Below, piece by piece: positions 1 to 11,499 of a stretch of DNA of 64,000 nucleotides (positions are counted from its first letter, which is position 1; every line of letters begins with the position of its first letter). Under the pieces are notes generated by a model. That model saw only the letters and a list, made by a program, of their open reading frames with translations. It did no database searches and was not told the DNA's origin. Source of the stretch: Prorocentrum cordatum (Eukaryota > Sar > Dinophyceae > Prorocentrales > Prorocentraceae). The stretch covers positions 335,394 through 399,393 of the forward strand of contig CAUYUJ010017971.1 of the NCBI GenBank assembly GCA_963575745.1. The letters run 5' to 3'. Position numbers and translations under genes: made by a program.

Positions 1-780
1 CAGGGCACCCCAGGACAAGGACAAGGGCATTGGGATCTCGGGCCACCTAGAGCCTAAACTTCCACCCTAGCACCACGAGGCGCACGGCGAACCCCGCAAA
101 TCCATGAGCCCAGCCAACGCATCAGAGCACAGCGCTCGACGCAGCAAACAGGATCGGATCCGACGAGAGCGACGCTGGTCAAGACGGGAACTAGGATTGC
201 AATGACGACCAAAACGCATACCACACTACTGACAGACATGACCCTACGGCGCGATTTGCCACGGAGTGAACTTCTCTTTTCTCCTCCTTTCTCACGCGAG
301 CGCCCTGCGCCCGCGGCCCCCGCGGAGCTCGGCCGCTCGGGCGCAGTCGTCGCGGCGCCAGGCGGCGGATACAAGAGCTGCGCGGAAAACGCACTGGCGA
401 CAGCGCCCAAATCTCGAGACGGACCTCCCCGACGGCCTCTCGACAATGGCTTTTCACAATCGACGACGCCGTCGCGGGCGCGTCAGCAATCGTCGGCGGC
501 GCCGAGCTCGCCGCCGACGGGGCAGGGCGCGGCCGCTCGCCTCGAAGCCGTCGGCACGGCCAGGGAACGGCGACAGAGCCCTGAGGGACGGGCGGCGGTT
601 GCCTCCCACGAAGACGCCGAAATCCTCGCGACGGCCAGAGCGACGTCGGGCCCCCGGGCGCAGCGACGGACACGAGCTGGAAACGAACGTCGATGAGAAA
701 GCACCGCGCGTTCGGGGCGAGGAACACTCGCACTCAACGGCCGCTTCGAGGGCGGAGACGGCATTCCCGCGCCACGACGC
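1..780. other. GC-rich stretch without a recognised gene
   Basis: Both strands hold several overlapping open frames rich in Arg, Ala, Pro and Ser, as expected of GC-rich DNA with few stop codons. None shows a domain I recognise. The right part may be the far 3' end of the decayed LINE that follows on the minus strand, but I see no motif that proves it. Confidence 0.4.
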
Positions 781-3000
781 ACGCGAGCTGCGAAGCCGAC
801 GGGGTGGAGTGTCGGAACATTTCGGACGCGCACGCAAGCGGGAGCCCTTCGAGACGATGCCCGTAGCTAGGCTCGTTTTCTGAAAGTCCTCCTCGGGCGG
901 CCTCTCCACTTGTCGAGTGAGCTTCGCTAGCGCCATCCTCTCGCGCTCGTCCGCCACCCCCCGAGATCGGTCGCGACGTGACTTGTCATTGCTCTCCTTC
1001 GTCAGGCCTCGCCACGCCGCGCCCCGCGCGCTCTCTGGCACTTGCGCCATCGCCGCCATCATCCGAATGGCTCTCCAGCCCCAAGCTCGCGTCGTCATCC
1101 GCTGCGCCGTTGGAGCGCCAGCCCCGGCCGATCTCCAAGCTCTGCGCCAGGCATCTGCACTTCCCGAGTTGACTCGTCGCAGCGGCCCAAATGTCCTATA
1201 TGCGCCAAGGTTCTCTTCATCACCCGCGCTTGGCTCGCCGTGGCCCCGAGCCACGGGTAGAAATTCGCCATCGCCAAACTCTGCCCCCCCTTGTCTTCCA
1301 CCACATGCCCGTCGTGCGGAACACTCAGAAACAACGACATCTGCCCACGAATTCCTGACATCGATCGAAGTCGCCACGCAGCCGCGGCCCGGCCCCGAAC
1401 CCGCACAAACACCCAAAAACTGCGGATTGGAACATCATTCCTTGCGCCCGCAAAAGTAATCGGAACGAACCGAGTGATCGCTTGGATTTGGACCGCACTT
1501 TAGACGCGGCCTGCACTTGCGTCGACGCATCTGCTCGAGTTCCTCCATCGGCACCACTCCAATATCCGAGCACGCGCACAGACCGAGATAAACCAAGTCG
1601 GAGAGGTTCTGGCTCGTCGAAAGTACCCGCCAACAAGAACTCGCCCATGCCTGGATGGATACGTTCACCACGATCGCCCATGACGATCTGAAGATTGCCC
1701 CGTTTTCGGCCAGCCTCTCCATCGCCGCCCATGCAGACGCGTCGCCGGCGAAGCGCGCCACCTTCAGCCGCTTGTTATGGCACTCCGCATGGCTCCGTCA
1801 TGCAGGGGGGCCAAGTCGCAAAGCCGTGCAAAACACCGCGGGCGCGCCGGCCGGCCTCTGATTCGGCGCGGCGATCTGATAATTGTGATAGATGCTGAAG
1901 AACAAAAAAAAAGTTTGCACTCTCTTCGCGCAGCCCTTCTGCCCAACGGTAGATCTCCGACGCGGAGCCCCCGATCCGAACAACGCACCCCGCCCCCGCG
2001 CGCAGTCGAAGAAGAAGAAGAAGAAGGGGAGAAAACAAACAAACAAACAAAAAAATGGGCGCGCCCTCTTCCGCTAGAGCCGCCCACAGCGGCCCCCGGG
2101 GGCTGCGGGGCACGCCTTCTCGACGTCGGTCAAGTACAGAATAAAACGGGATGAAAACATCCGCTCGGCCACCAGCTCTGCGACACGGTCGGCCCCCGCG
2201 CCCGCTCGTCCGCAACCTTCTCGCTGTCGCCGCAATGCGCAATCGCAATCCGCATGCAACTCGCTCAACACCCGAGCAATCGAGATCACGTCTCGATTCG
2301 AACGTCCTCTCCTAAATCCCCGCTGCTCGTTCGCCGCGAAGTTGATGGGCTCGAAATGGATGACCACCCTCCGAACTGCAAGCTCGGCGAACGCCGAGGG
2401 TTCGGCCCGTTCCCGCTTATTTTCAGGACACGGCCCGCGCGCATCGCCGGTTTCAAAAGTTGGAACCCAGACGCGCGCTCGTCGGCAAGCTGGACTCCCA
2501 TATGACGTAATCATCGGGGTTGGGGGCCCACTTCGCGGCTCTGATAGGCCCATTCCAGCTCGGAGCATACCTCCTGAACGACCTCGACTCTTCTTGCGTT
2601 CGAACGCCCATCCTGCGCCTTGAGACGCTAGTGCACGGCTCGCTCTGCGGCAGCCTGAAGTGTCCAAGGTGCTGCCAGTACTCCCGCGTGACCCTGCGCA
2701 ACATCCGCTCGGATCCTCAGCGCGCCCTTCTGGCAACGAGCGCGACGCGGCACGCCACTCCGACGGGCTCCACGCCCTACGGCGTTGGCGGCCGTCTCCG
2801 ACATCAACCCATACATTCCCCCCCACTGCGCACCTATGGTCGCGTCGCCATCGGCGATCGCCAAATCGAGTAGCGCCAACGTCGTCGACCACGCGGCGCG
2901 AGCTGCACTCGCATCGGGCCCATCAGCGGGCGAAGTCACATCTCATTGGAAGCTTCGGGTCGTCGACAGGGTTCTTCGGAGCATGAACTTTCGTTCGCGA
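780..3000 (-). pseudogene. Decayed LINE (non-LTR) reverse transcriptase
   Basis: Pieces of a non-LTR reverse transcriptase lie in order on the minus strand but in several frames. From the 5' side there is a segment containing FRRGRSNRDVISIARVLSEL (about 2250-2420), like the region before RT box A, then a piece reading LYLTDVEKACP and PLWAALAEEGAP (about 2050-2150) that resembles box A and its follow-on. Next comes GLREESANFFFVL (about 1900-1950), like the GxxxxxxSSxLFN box. FAGDAS (about 1740) stands where the catalytic F-A-D-D would be, with one Asp lost. LGYWSGADGG (about 1560) resembles the LG box, and a post-RT segment reads MMFQSAVFGCL (about 1440). Frames change at least four times, so it cannot make protein. 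The order of motifs is what I see; the LINE assignment is inference from family knowledge. The 5' and 3' ends are not defined. Confidence 0.6.
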
Positions 3001-3600
3001 CCAAGGGAGGAAGGAGAGGAACTAACGGGAGGAGAGGAAGGAGAGGAAGGAGAGGAGGAAACAGTCGTTTCACGATGATCTGCACCTGCATGCGCCAATG
3101 CAATCATCCGCCGCCGCCGGTTGCTGTTTCCACCAAATGTTGAAACCACTACGTTGTGCTCGTGCCACTCTTGGGTGACGCCATGGCACCACGCCGCCCT
3201 TTGCGAACACGGCAAGGAAGAATCCACGCGCTTCAAATCCTCGCTGCAACTCCTATCTTCGAACTGATGGGACCACTTCGACGCAGGAAGCGCCGTGGTA
3301 AAACGTCAAACACACCCTCTGAGGCGCCCGGCAGGGCCTAATTGCGAAATCGCATCGCCAGCACAGATCACGGCACCCCCACATCGCTGCATTCATTGAA
3401 GCAGCGTCGATCCATGATGTCAGTATGATACTCGTGGGCCATGCGCTCCACCAGCGTTTTGCGCAGGTGCGCCGTGGACGGCCAGCACGTAGTGGAAGCC
3501 AAGCACCTTGATCCGCATCATCAGCCATCAGTCGACCCCTGTGATATACTCGGCTGGGGGCCCTGCCAACTGCCAGCCGCTCACCATGTATCGAGGCATC
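3000..3600. other. Unassigned GC-rich DNA
   Basis: It contains a short GGAGAGGAA tandem (about 3010-3060) and no convincing reading frame. A minus-strand frame around 3250-3550 has no recognisable domain. It may belong to the 5' side of the decayed LINE or be plain intergenic DNA. Confidence 0.35.
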
Positions 3601-4400
3601 GCTCTTACAGTTCGTTTTCGTAGTATTGTGCATATCACCATGACTGCTTAGTCTTATGGTATGCTGAGTATGTTTGGTGGTATAATAATGTTTAATAGTG
3701 CCACAACAGCTAGCACCATAGCGTCGATTGGTTGTATCATCCGTCGTCGTGACATTACTAGCACTAGTACTAGCACTACTAAGAATGATGCGTGCTAGTA
3801 GTACTAGGGGAATGCTTAGTCGCACTTGAAATAATATTATGACAAATACGTGTACGAATACATAGATATATTGTTCTTATTTGATACGACTAGCACTGGT
3901 ATTACTACTACCCATAACGTTCGCACACGTATTGTTAGAACCGTTGTTAATATTAGGAATAATGATATCAGTGTTAATGTTGCTACTACAAGTGACGAGC
4001 AACACTCGCATTGCCGATCGTAGTGTTAGGAGTTGGCACCAACTTGGTTTTACTATGCCGATCGGCTGTCCTACTCCTAATAAAAACCATGTTAAAGCTT
4101 ACTGTATTTATTGCTCTGAATATGTCCACTCTTACGATTCGTACTGGTATCAGCGTTGTTCGTGTTATTGATAGGTTAAGTAAGCTGTTTATGATTCATA
4201 TTATTATCAGTACTGCTATTAGTGCTGGTAGTCGTCGTCTTACAATTATTATCGTACCTCGTCATATGAGCAAAATATGCACTAGAATTATTACTGTGAT
4301 TACCATTCGTATTATCAGTACTAGTATCGTTACAAGTGTTTTTACTCTACAGGTTAACCGTAAAAATAATATATTTTATAATACATCACACACACACATA
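3600..4400. repeat. AT-rich tract with NNT three-base rhythm (copy 1)
   Basis: Composition drops abruptly to AT-rich. On the plus strand, runs such as ATT AGT GCT GGT AGT CGT CGT CTT repeat a pattern in which every third base is T and the other two vary. This leaves an open frame at 4011-4406 whose product is only Ile, Val, Ser, Thr and Arg. It reads like an old mutated trinucleotide repeat, not a gene. Similar tracts lie at 15735-16270 and 17950-18480. Confidence 0.55.
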
Positions 4401-4401
4401 T

Positions 4402-4439
4402 ACTAGAACCACGCGCGCTACGCGCGCTTAGACTCTAGT
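4402..4439. repeat. Hairpin repeat, copy 1
   Basis: The outer arm CTAGAACC and an imperfect partner ending ACTCTAGT enclose an inner CGCGCGC/GCGCGC stem with loop TA. It directly follows a CACACATATA tract. It is the left-most of eight copies in the window. Confidence 0.75.
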
Positions 4440-4499
4440 CGCAGATGAAACACGGGTGCCCATGTAAGCCCCAGTGTGGTCACAACGACAATTTCCAAC

Positions 4500-5345
4500 G
4501 TTCTCGGGCCCATGCCATCGACACAAAGAACGCGTAGTCAGAACACTCTCGTTTTGCCGGGGCCGCCCTTGAGGGGTGGGAGGGGGGAAAGTGACTTGTG
4601 AAATAATTGGGTGTAGCGATGCCCCGCTCGCTCTGGCGGGGCCTGTCTGGCGCTCTGGCGGGACCGTCCCAGGAGAGGAGGGAGGAGCACGAAAGCTGAG
4701 GTATGAGGGGCGGAAGGACTGTAGACAAGGGGAGGGGGCGGGAGGGGAGGGACGGAGGGGGGAGACCGGGGCCATCTGCGCCGTCTTGGAGCGCTCTGGG
4801 GCCTCCCGCTCCCGCTCTGTGGCCCAGCTTGGGCCTGTCCTGGGGTTCTGTTCTCTTGGGCCGTCTTGGAGTTTTTTGGGGTGCCTCTTCGGCGGTCTCG
4901 GGGCGGTCTTGGGGGCGTCTGCGGCCGTCTTCGAACATTGGAAGCTCGAGAACGCGAGAAAACGAAAAACATTGAACAAACCACTGGAAATCAATGACGT
5001 GGGCCTCTTTGGCCTCTCTCGGGACCTCTCTAAGAGCTCTTTTGGGCCCTCTTGGAGGCCTTTTGGGCTGTGTACTTGCCGTCTTGAGCTCCTCTTGGGC
5101 CACGTTGGAATCATCTCGGCCGTCCTGGGGCGCCCTGGGGCCTCCCGCTCCCGCTCTGGGGCCTAGCTTGGGCCTGTCCTGGGGCTCTCTTGGACAGTTT
5201 TGGGCTGCTATTGGGCAGTCTTCAGGCTCTCCTGGGCCGTCTTGGGGCTTTTTTGGGGGGCCTCTTCTGCGGTCTCGGGGCGATGTTCGGGGCGTTTTCG
5301 GCCGTCTTGGAGCGTTGGAAGCCCGAGAACGCAAGAAAGCAAAAA
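4500..5345. repeat. GGGCCNTCTTGG-type minisatellite family, copy 1
   Basis: Two higher-order units about 338 bp apart are seen; the marker CCCGCTCCCGCTCTGGGGCC recurs near 4808 and 5143. Each is built of degenerate 10-15-bp blocks like GGGCCGTCTTGG and ends in a unique-looking tail (GGAAGCTCGAGAACGCGAG near 4940 and a close match near 5315). Long Pro/Arg-rich frames on the minus strand and Trp/Gly/Leu-rich frames on the plus strand are by-products. The same family recurs at 11500-12180, 12310-12960, 14085-15110, 22140-22900, 25920-26640 and 27050-27350. Confidence 0.8.
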
Positions 5346-5357
5346 AACATGTTTGAA

Positions 5358-5395
5358 CATTATTCACGGCGTGGAGCTCCCCATATGTGCATCTA
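5358..5395. repeat. Short dispersed block GCTCCCCATATGTGCATCT, copy 1
   Basis: A block reading GGAGCTCCCCATATGTGCAT matches the longer blocks at 6753 and 8912, where it reads GGGGCTCCCCATATGTGCAT. Here only the first 35-40 bp are shared. Confidence 0.6.
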
Positions 5396-5494
5396 TTCGC
5401 ATGGACCTGTCCGCCGTGAATGTCTAGGCGCAAGAGCTTTCGAATATAAACGGGTTTCAGTTGTGACGGTCTGGATATGAATCTAACTGCGAAT

Positions 5495-6180
5495 GAATTG
5501 GAGTGCGAATGAGCCTCAACAGTACGAGCGCGTCTCTGCGCATGAGCCTGGGGCCTCCTGGGGCCTCCTGAAACCTACTGGTGCTGCCTGGGGTCTCCAG
5601 GATCCTCTTGGGACCTCCTGTGACCTCCTAGGAAGGTTTCGTGCCCCAGGAGAGGCCCAATATATAGCAACAGACGTACATAAAACATTGCGGGTTAGAG
5701 CCACAGAAGAAGGGCAATCTATAGGAACACGCGTAAAACACCGAGGACTCGTGCCCCAGAGAGGCCCAACATATAAGAACATAAGTAAAACGTATAAGAT
5801 TGTGTACACAGGGGAAGGACAATATATAGAAACATACGTATAACATCAAGGAATCGTATTCCAGGTGAGGCCCAATCGATAGGAGCATACGTAAAACACA
5901 TGGGATTGGAGCCACTTCTGTTGCCTTTTGAGGCCTCCTGCTCCTGGGGCCTCTCGGGGCCTCCTGTTGCCTTCCGAGGCCTCCTGGCGCTTCCTGTGGC
6001 CTCCTGGGGCCTCCTGTGGTTTCCTGAAGCCTTCTGGAGATTCCTGGGGCCTCCCGGAGCCTCTTGGGACATCCTGTGGCCTCTTGAATATTTCTGTGGC
6101 CCCCTGATGCCTCCTGGGACCTCATGTGGTCTCATGGGGCCTCCTGGAGCCTGTTGGAACCTCCTGATGCATCCTGAGAA
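5495..6180. repeat. GGCCTCCTG minisatellite split by a 53-bp array
   Basis: Degenerate GGCCTCCTGGGGCCTCCTG units fill 5540-5640 and 5925-6180. A different tandem array (5647-5914) sits between the two halves, as if it had been inserted or expanded inside the minisatellite. Confidence 0.75.
5647..5914. repeat. Tandem array of five about 53-bp units
   Basis: Units start at about 5647, 5704, 5757, 5809 and 5862. Each has CAGG(A/T)GAGGCCCAA, then an AT-rich core like TATATAGGAACATACGTAAA, then a GC-rich end. The units differ at many positions, so the array is old. Confidence 0.8.
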
Positions 6181-6305
6181 GAATCTGCGCCCACGAGCCT
6201 GGCCACCAAAACATACAAACCGATCGAAACATCCTCAAAATCTGGTTCATCAGGCTCGAGACATCCTCCAAATCTGCTCCGATAACGAAAACTGCTGGGA
6301 CAGAA

Positions 6306-6752
6306 AACAAGCAATCCGCTTGACATCCCCACAAAACGGCCGCGAACGGGACCGTACATCCCTCGGCGGCTCCCCTTAGGGACGTGAAAACGAACGCCTC
6401 CCTCGAGACATGCTCCACATCTGCTCCGAAAGCGCAGGATGTCGGGACAGATAACAAGCAAACCGCTTGAGACATCCCCACAAAACGACCGCGAACGGGA
6501 CCGTGCAACACCCCTCGGCGGCTCCCCTTAGGGACGTGAAAATGAGCGCCTCGCTCGAGACATCCTCCAAATCTGCTCCGAATGCGCAGGATGTCGGGAC
6601 AGAAAAAAACCGCTTGAGACATCCCCACAAAACGGCCGCGAACGGGACCATGCAACACCCCTCGGCGGCTCCCTTTAGGGACGTGAAAATGAGCGGCTCG
6701 CTGGAGCCATCCTCCAAATCTGCTCCGACAGCGAAGGATGTCGGGACAGAAA
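6306..6752. repeat. 147-bp satellite, first block (3 units)
   Basis: The word CCGCTTGA(GA)CATCCCC recurs at 6316, 6463 and 6610, an exact 147-bp step. Each unit also carries CGGCGGCTCCCCTTAGGG and GACATCCTCCAAATCTGCTC. Because 147 is divisible by three, several frames stay open on the minus strand (for example 6122-6784); I do not call these genes. Confidence 0.85.
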
Positions 6753-6904
6753 ATTACTCGACGCGGGGCTCCCCATATGTGCATCTCGTTATCTTGGTAC
6801 GTCTTTCACTTGATATATGTCAACGAGCGCCTGTGTGCGAGGGCGAACCGCTCGCTCGAGACATGCCCACAGTCTGCAAGCATGAGTGCGACCAACAGCA
6901 AATC

Positions 6905-7435
6905 TGACAGCGACTGATTCTGAGTGTGAGTTAATCTGGGTGCGGTTGAGCCTGGGTTTGAGTGGGTATGCGTGTGAGTAAATATGAGCGCGAGTGCGTC
7001 TGTGTGCGAGTGGGTCTGAGTATGGACGAATCAGAGTGTGAGCCAGTCTGTGATTTGAGCGGATCGTAGCATGATGAGTCTGAGCATGAGTGAGTCTGGG
7101 CTTGAGTGGGTCCGAGTGTGATAAAAATTGTGTGTTAATGGATCAGAATGCGAGTGAGCCGAGTGTGATTGGGTATGGATGTGAGGCAGTCTGAGTGTGA
7201 GTCGGTCTGCGTTCGAGCGGACCGAGGGATGATGAGTCTGAGCAAGAGCGAGTCTGAGTATGAGTGGTTCTGAGCGTGAGTCTGAGTGTGAGTAAGTGTA
7301 AGTATGGAAATGAGCGAGTCTAAGTGCGAGTGAGCCTGCGTGTGACTGAGTCTGAGTATGAGTGAGTATGAATGCAGAAGAGCGAAGGAGACCGGAGAGC
7401 GAAGGAGAGTGAGGCGGAAGCGTTTGGATAAAACC
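6905..7435. repeat. GAGT/GAGTNTGAGT minisatellite
   Basis: Degenerate 6-12-bp units such as GAGTGTGAGTGAGTCTGAGT. The second copy is at 9065-9590 and a short relative at 11280-11420. Confidence 0.8.
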
Positions 7436-7493
7436 TAAAGCCTTGGAACATCGAACCTCGATCGTCTGGCCCTGGCTACTCGAGCTGCCCACG

Positions 7494-7850
7494 TCCTCCT
7501 CCTCTTCCTCCTCCTCCTCCTCCTCCTCCTCCTCATCATCATCATCATCATCATCATCCTCATCATCATCAGCATCATCATCATCATCATCCCCTTCCTG
7601 CTTCTGCTGCTACCGTGTTCATACTGTCCTCCTCCTCCTCTCTCCTCCTCCTCTCCTCCTCCTCCTCTCCTCCTCCTCCTCCTCCTCCTCCTCCTCTCCT
7701 CCTCCCTCCTCCGCCTCCTCTCTCTCCTCCTCCTCCTCTCCTCCTCCTCCTTCCTCCTCTTCCTCCTCCTCCTCCTCCTCCTCCTCCTCCTCCTCCTTTT
7801 CCTCCTCATCCTCCTCATCCTCCTCCTCCTCCTCCTCCTTGGGAGTGTTG
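7494..7850. repeat. TCC/TCA microsatellite
   Basis: Pure and interrupted (TCC)n with an internal (ATC)n stretch near 7530-7590. Long Ser, Pro, Glu or Arg homopolymer frames here are artefacts. Confidence 0.9.
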
Positions 7851-7854
7851 AAAC

Positions 7855-8550
7855 CAGCAAATCGCATGAGACATCCTCCCAAAACTGCTCCGAAAACGAC
7901 AGATGCCCAGCATCATAACGGCCAAACCGCCTGAGACATCCCCGCAAACTGGGCGCGAACGTCCTCCAAATCTGTTCCGAAAGCGAAGCATGTTGGAAGA
8001 GAAAATGGCCAAACTGCCTGAGACATCCCCATAAAATCCAGCCCGAGGGAAATACCCCCCCCGCCGCTCCCCTTAGAGTGCTGAAACCAACGAATCGCCT
8101 GAGACATCCTCCAAATCTGTTCCGAAAGCGAAACATGCTGGAAGAGAAAATAGCCAAACTGCCTGAGACATCCCCACAAAATCCAGCCCGAGGGAAATAC
8201 CCCCCCCGCCGCTCCCCTTAGAGTGCTGAAACCAACGAATCGCCTGAGACATCCTCCAAATCTGCTCCGAAAGCGAAGCATGTTGAAGGAGAGAAAGGCA
8301 AAACCGCCTGACACATCCCCACAGAATCCCGCGAAAGGGGCCGAGGGAAATACCCCCCCCGCCGCTCCCCTTAGGAGTGCTGAAACCAGCGAATCGCCTG
8401 AGACATCCTCGCAAACTGCTCCGAAAGCGAAACATGTTGGAAGAGAAAACGGCCAAACCGCCTGAGACATCCCCACAAAAATCCGCGAAAGGGGCCGAAG
8501 GAAATACCCCCCGCCGCTCCCCTTAGGAGTGCTGAAGCCACAGAATCGCC
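7855..8550. repeat. 145-154-bp satellite, block A
   Basis: GAGACATCCTC(C/G)(A/C)AA recurs at 8101, 8246 and 8400 (steps of 145 and 154). Units share CTCCGAAAGCGAA, GAGACATCCCCACAAAA and GCTCCCCTTAG with the 147-bp satellite at 6306 and are clearly related to it. Confidence 0.85.
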
Positions 8551-8574
8551 TGACACATCCTCAACATCAGTGTG

Positions 8575-8870
8575 TGCGTGACTCATCCGATGAGTGGACC
8601 TGAGTGAGTGTAGTGAATGTATGAGTACAAGTACGAGTGAGTCTGAGTGATGAGTGAGTCTGAGTGATGAGTGAGTCTGAGTGATGAGTGAGTCGGGGAG
8701 ATGAGTCTGAGTCATGCCTGAGTCCGAGTGATGATTGAGTCTGAGTGATGAGTGGGTCTGAGTGATGAGTGGGTCTGAGTGATGAGTGAATCTGAGTGAT
8801 GAGTGAGTCTGAGTGATGAGTGAGTCTGCGTGATGAGTGAGTCTGAGTGGGTCTGAGTGAGAGGAGTGGT
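8575..8870. repeat. GATGAGTGAGTCTGAGT array, copy A
   Basis: About 17-bp units (GAGTGATGAGTGAGTCT) in tandem, with an internal GAGTCATGCCTGAGTCCG variant. A near copy lies at 10560-10835. Confidence 0.8.
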
Positions 8871-9644
8871 GCGTTCTCGTCTGTGTTCTCCTCCGGCGCG
8901 GTCCGCCAATGATTACTCGACGCGGGGCTCCCCATATGTGCATCTCATTATCTTGGTACGTGCTTCTCTTGATATCTGTCAATGAGCGCCTGTGCGCGAG
9001 GGCGAACCGCGCGCTCGAGACATTCCCACAGTCTGCAAGCATGAGTGCGACCAATAGCAAGTCTGAGAGCGACTAATTCTGAGTGTGAGTTAATCTGGGT
9101 GCGATTGAGCTTGGGTTTGAGTGGGTATGCGTGTGAGTAAATATGAGCGCGAATGCGTCTGTGTGCGAGTGGGTCTGAGTATGGACGAATCTGAGTGTGG
9201 GCAAGTCTGTGATTGAGCGGATCGTAGCATGATGGCTCTGAGCATGAGTGAGTCTGGGCGTGAGTGGGTCTGAGTGTGAGAAAAAGTGTGTTCATGAATA
9301 TGAGTGCGAGTGAGCCGAGTGTGATTGGGTATGGATGTGAGGCAGTCTGAGTATGAGTCGGTCTGCGTTTGAGCGGACCGAAGGATGATGAGTCTTAGCA
9401 GGAGCGAGTCTGAGTATGAGTGGTTCTGAGCGTGAGTCTGAGTGTGAGTAAGTTTAAGTATGGATATGAGGGAGTCTAAGTGCGAGTGAGCCTGCGTGTG
9501 ACTGAGTCTGAGTATGAGTGAGTATGAATGCAGAAGAGTGAAGGAGAGCGGAGAGCGAAGGAGAGTGAGGCGGAAGCGTTTGAGTAAAACCTAAAGCTTT
9601 GGAACATCGAACCTCGATCGTCTGGCCCTGGCTACTCGAGTTGC

Positions 9645-9935
<291 letters not shown>

Positions 9936-10525
9936 GGGAGTGCTGAAACCAGCAAATCGCCTGAGACATCCTCCCAAAACTGCTCCGAAAACGACAGATG
10001 CCCAGCATCATAACGGCCAAACCGCCTGAGACATCCCCGCAAACTGGGCGCGAACGTCCTCCAAATCTGCTCCGAAAGCGAAACATGTTGGAAGAGAAAA
10101 TGGCCAAACCGCCTGAGACATCCCCACAAAATCCCGCGAAAGGGGCCGAGTGAAATACCCCCCCGCCGCTCCCCTTAGAGTGCTGAAACCAGCGAATCGC
10201 CTGAGACATCCTCCAAATCTGCTCCGAAAGCGAAACATGTTGGAAGAGAAAATGGCCAAACCGCCTGAGACATCCCCACAAAATCCCGCGAAAGGGGCCG
10301 AGTGAAATACCCCCCCGCCGCTCCCCTTAGGAGTGCTGAAACCAGCGAATCGCCTGAGACATCCTCGCAAACTGCTCCGAAAGCGAAACATGTTGGAAGA
10401 GAAAATGGCCAAACCGCCTGAGACATCCCCACAAAATTCCGCGAAAGGGGCCGAGGGAAATACCCCCGCCGCTCCCCTTAGGAGTGCTGAAGCCACAGAA
10501 TCGCCTGACACATCCTCAACATCAG
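9936..10525. repeat. 145-154-bp satellite, block B
   Basis: Four units; GAGACATCC starts at 10203 and 10356 (153-bp step). It is nearly identical to block A at 7855-8550. Confidence 0.85.
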
Positions 10526-10921
10526 TGTGTGTGAGTCATCCGATGAGTAACAGTGAATGTATGAGTACAAGTACGAGTGAGTCTGAGTGATGAGTGAGTT
10601 TGAGTGATGAGTGAGTCTGAGTGATGAGTGAGTCTGAGTGATGAGTGAGTCGGAGAGATGAGTCTGAGTCATACCTGAGTCCGAGTGATGAGTGAGTCTG
10701 AGTGATGAGTGAGTCTGAGTGATGAGTGGGTCTGAGTGACGAGTGAGTCTGAGTGATGAGTGAGTCTGAGTGATGAGTGAGTCTGCGTGATGGGTGAGTC
10801 TGAGTGGGTCTGAGTGAGAGGAGTGGTGTGTTCTCGTCTGTGTTCTCCTCCGGCGCAGTCGCCAATAACAAGAACCCCGTACTTAGGATATGGGGAACAA
10901 GAACCCCATACTTAGCATATG

Positions 10922-11275
10922 GGGAACAAGCAAACCGCTTGAGACATCCCCACAAAACGGCCGCGAACGGGACCGTGCAACACCCCTTGGGGCGGCTCCC
11001 CTTAGGGACGTGGAAATGAGCGCCTCGCTCGAGACATCCTCCAAATCTGCTCCGAAAGCGAAGAATATTGGGACAGAAAACAAGCAAACCGCTTCAGACA
11101 TCCCCACAAAACGGCGGCGAACGGGACCGTGCAACACCCCTCGGCGGCCCCCCTTAGGGACGTGAAAATGAGCGCCTCGCTCGAGACATCCTCCAAATCT
11201 GCTCCGAAAGCGAAGGATGTTGGGACAGAAAACAAGCAAACCACTTGAGGCATCCCCACAAAACGGCCGCGAACG
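10922..11275. repeat. 147-bp satellite, last block
   Basis: Two and a half units of the type seen at 6306-6752. Just before it, CCCCATACTTAG(C/G)ATATGGGGAACAAG is tandemly doubled (10874-10930). Confidence 0.8.
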
Positions 11276-11279
11276 GGGC

Positions 11280-11420
11280 GTGCGTGAGTCTCAGCATGAG
11301 TAAGTCTGAGTAGGAGTAAGTCTGAGTATGAGTAATTTTGTGTGTGAGTAAGTCTGGGTATGAGTAAGTCTGAGTGTGAGTCAGTCTGTGTGTGAGTAAG
11401 TCTGGGTATGAGGAGGAGAG
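11280..11420. repeat. GAGTAAGTCTGAGTATGAGTAA minisatellite
   Basis: A short tandem run related to the 6905 and 9065 GAGT arrays; it closes the satellite field. Confidence 0.7.
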
Positions 11421-11499
11421 GGGAGAAGAAGAGGGAGAAGGAGTAGGAGGCGTCCAAGTAATAACAAGACCCCCATCTTAGGATATGGGGAAAAAGACT

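Larger units (their letters stand above)
6753..8911. repeat. Higher-order repeat unit 1 (about 2.16 kb)
   Basis: The unit begins with the ATTACTCGACGCGGGGCTCC block, then a GAGT minisatellite (6905-7435), a TCC/TCA microsatellite (7494-7850), a 145-154-bp satellite (7855-8550) and a GATGAGTGAGTCT array (8575-8870). The same order starts again at 8912, an offset of 2159 bp. Confidence 0.85.

Noticed and set aside
4011-4406. 131-codon frame in the AT-rich tract
   Set aside because: Its Ile/Val/Ser/Thr/Arg composition comes from the NNT rhythm; no start context or domain.
4402-4439. Bacterial-type intrinsic terminators for the GC hairpins
   Set aside because: No T run follows the stems, the copies are in eukaryotic repeat DNA, and the outer arms are conserved too.
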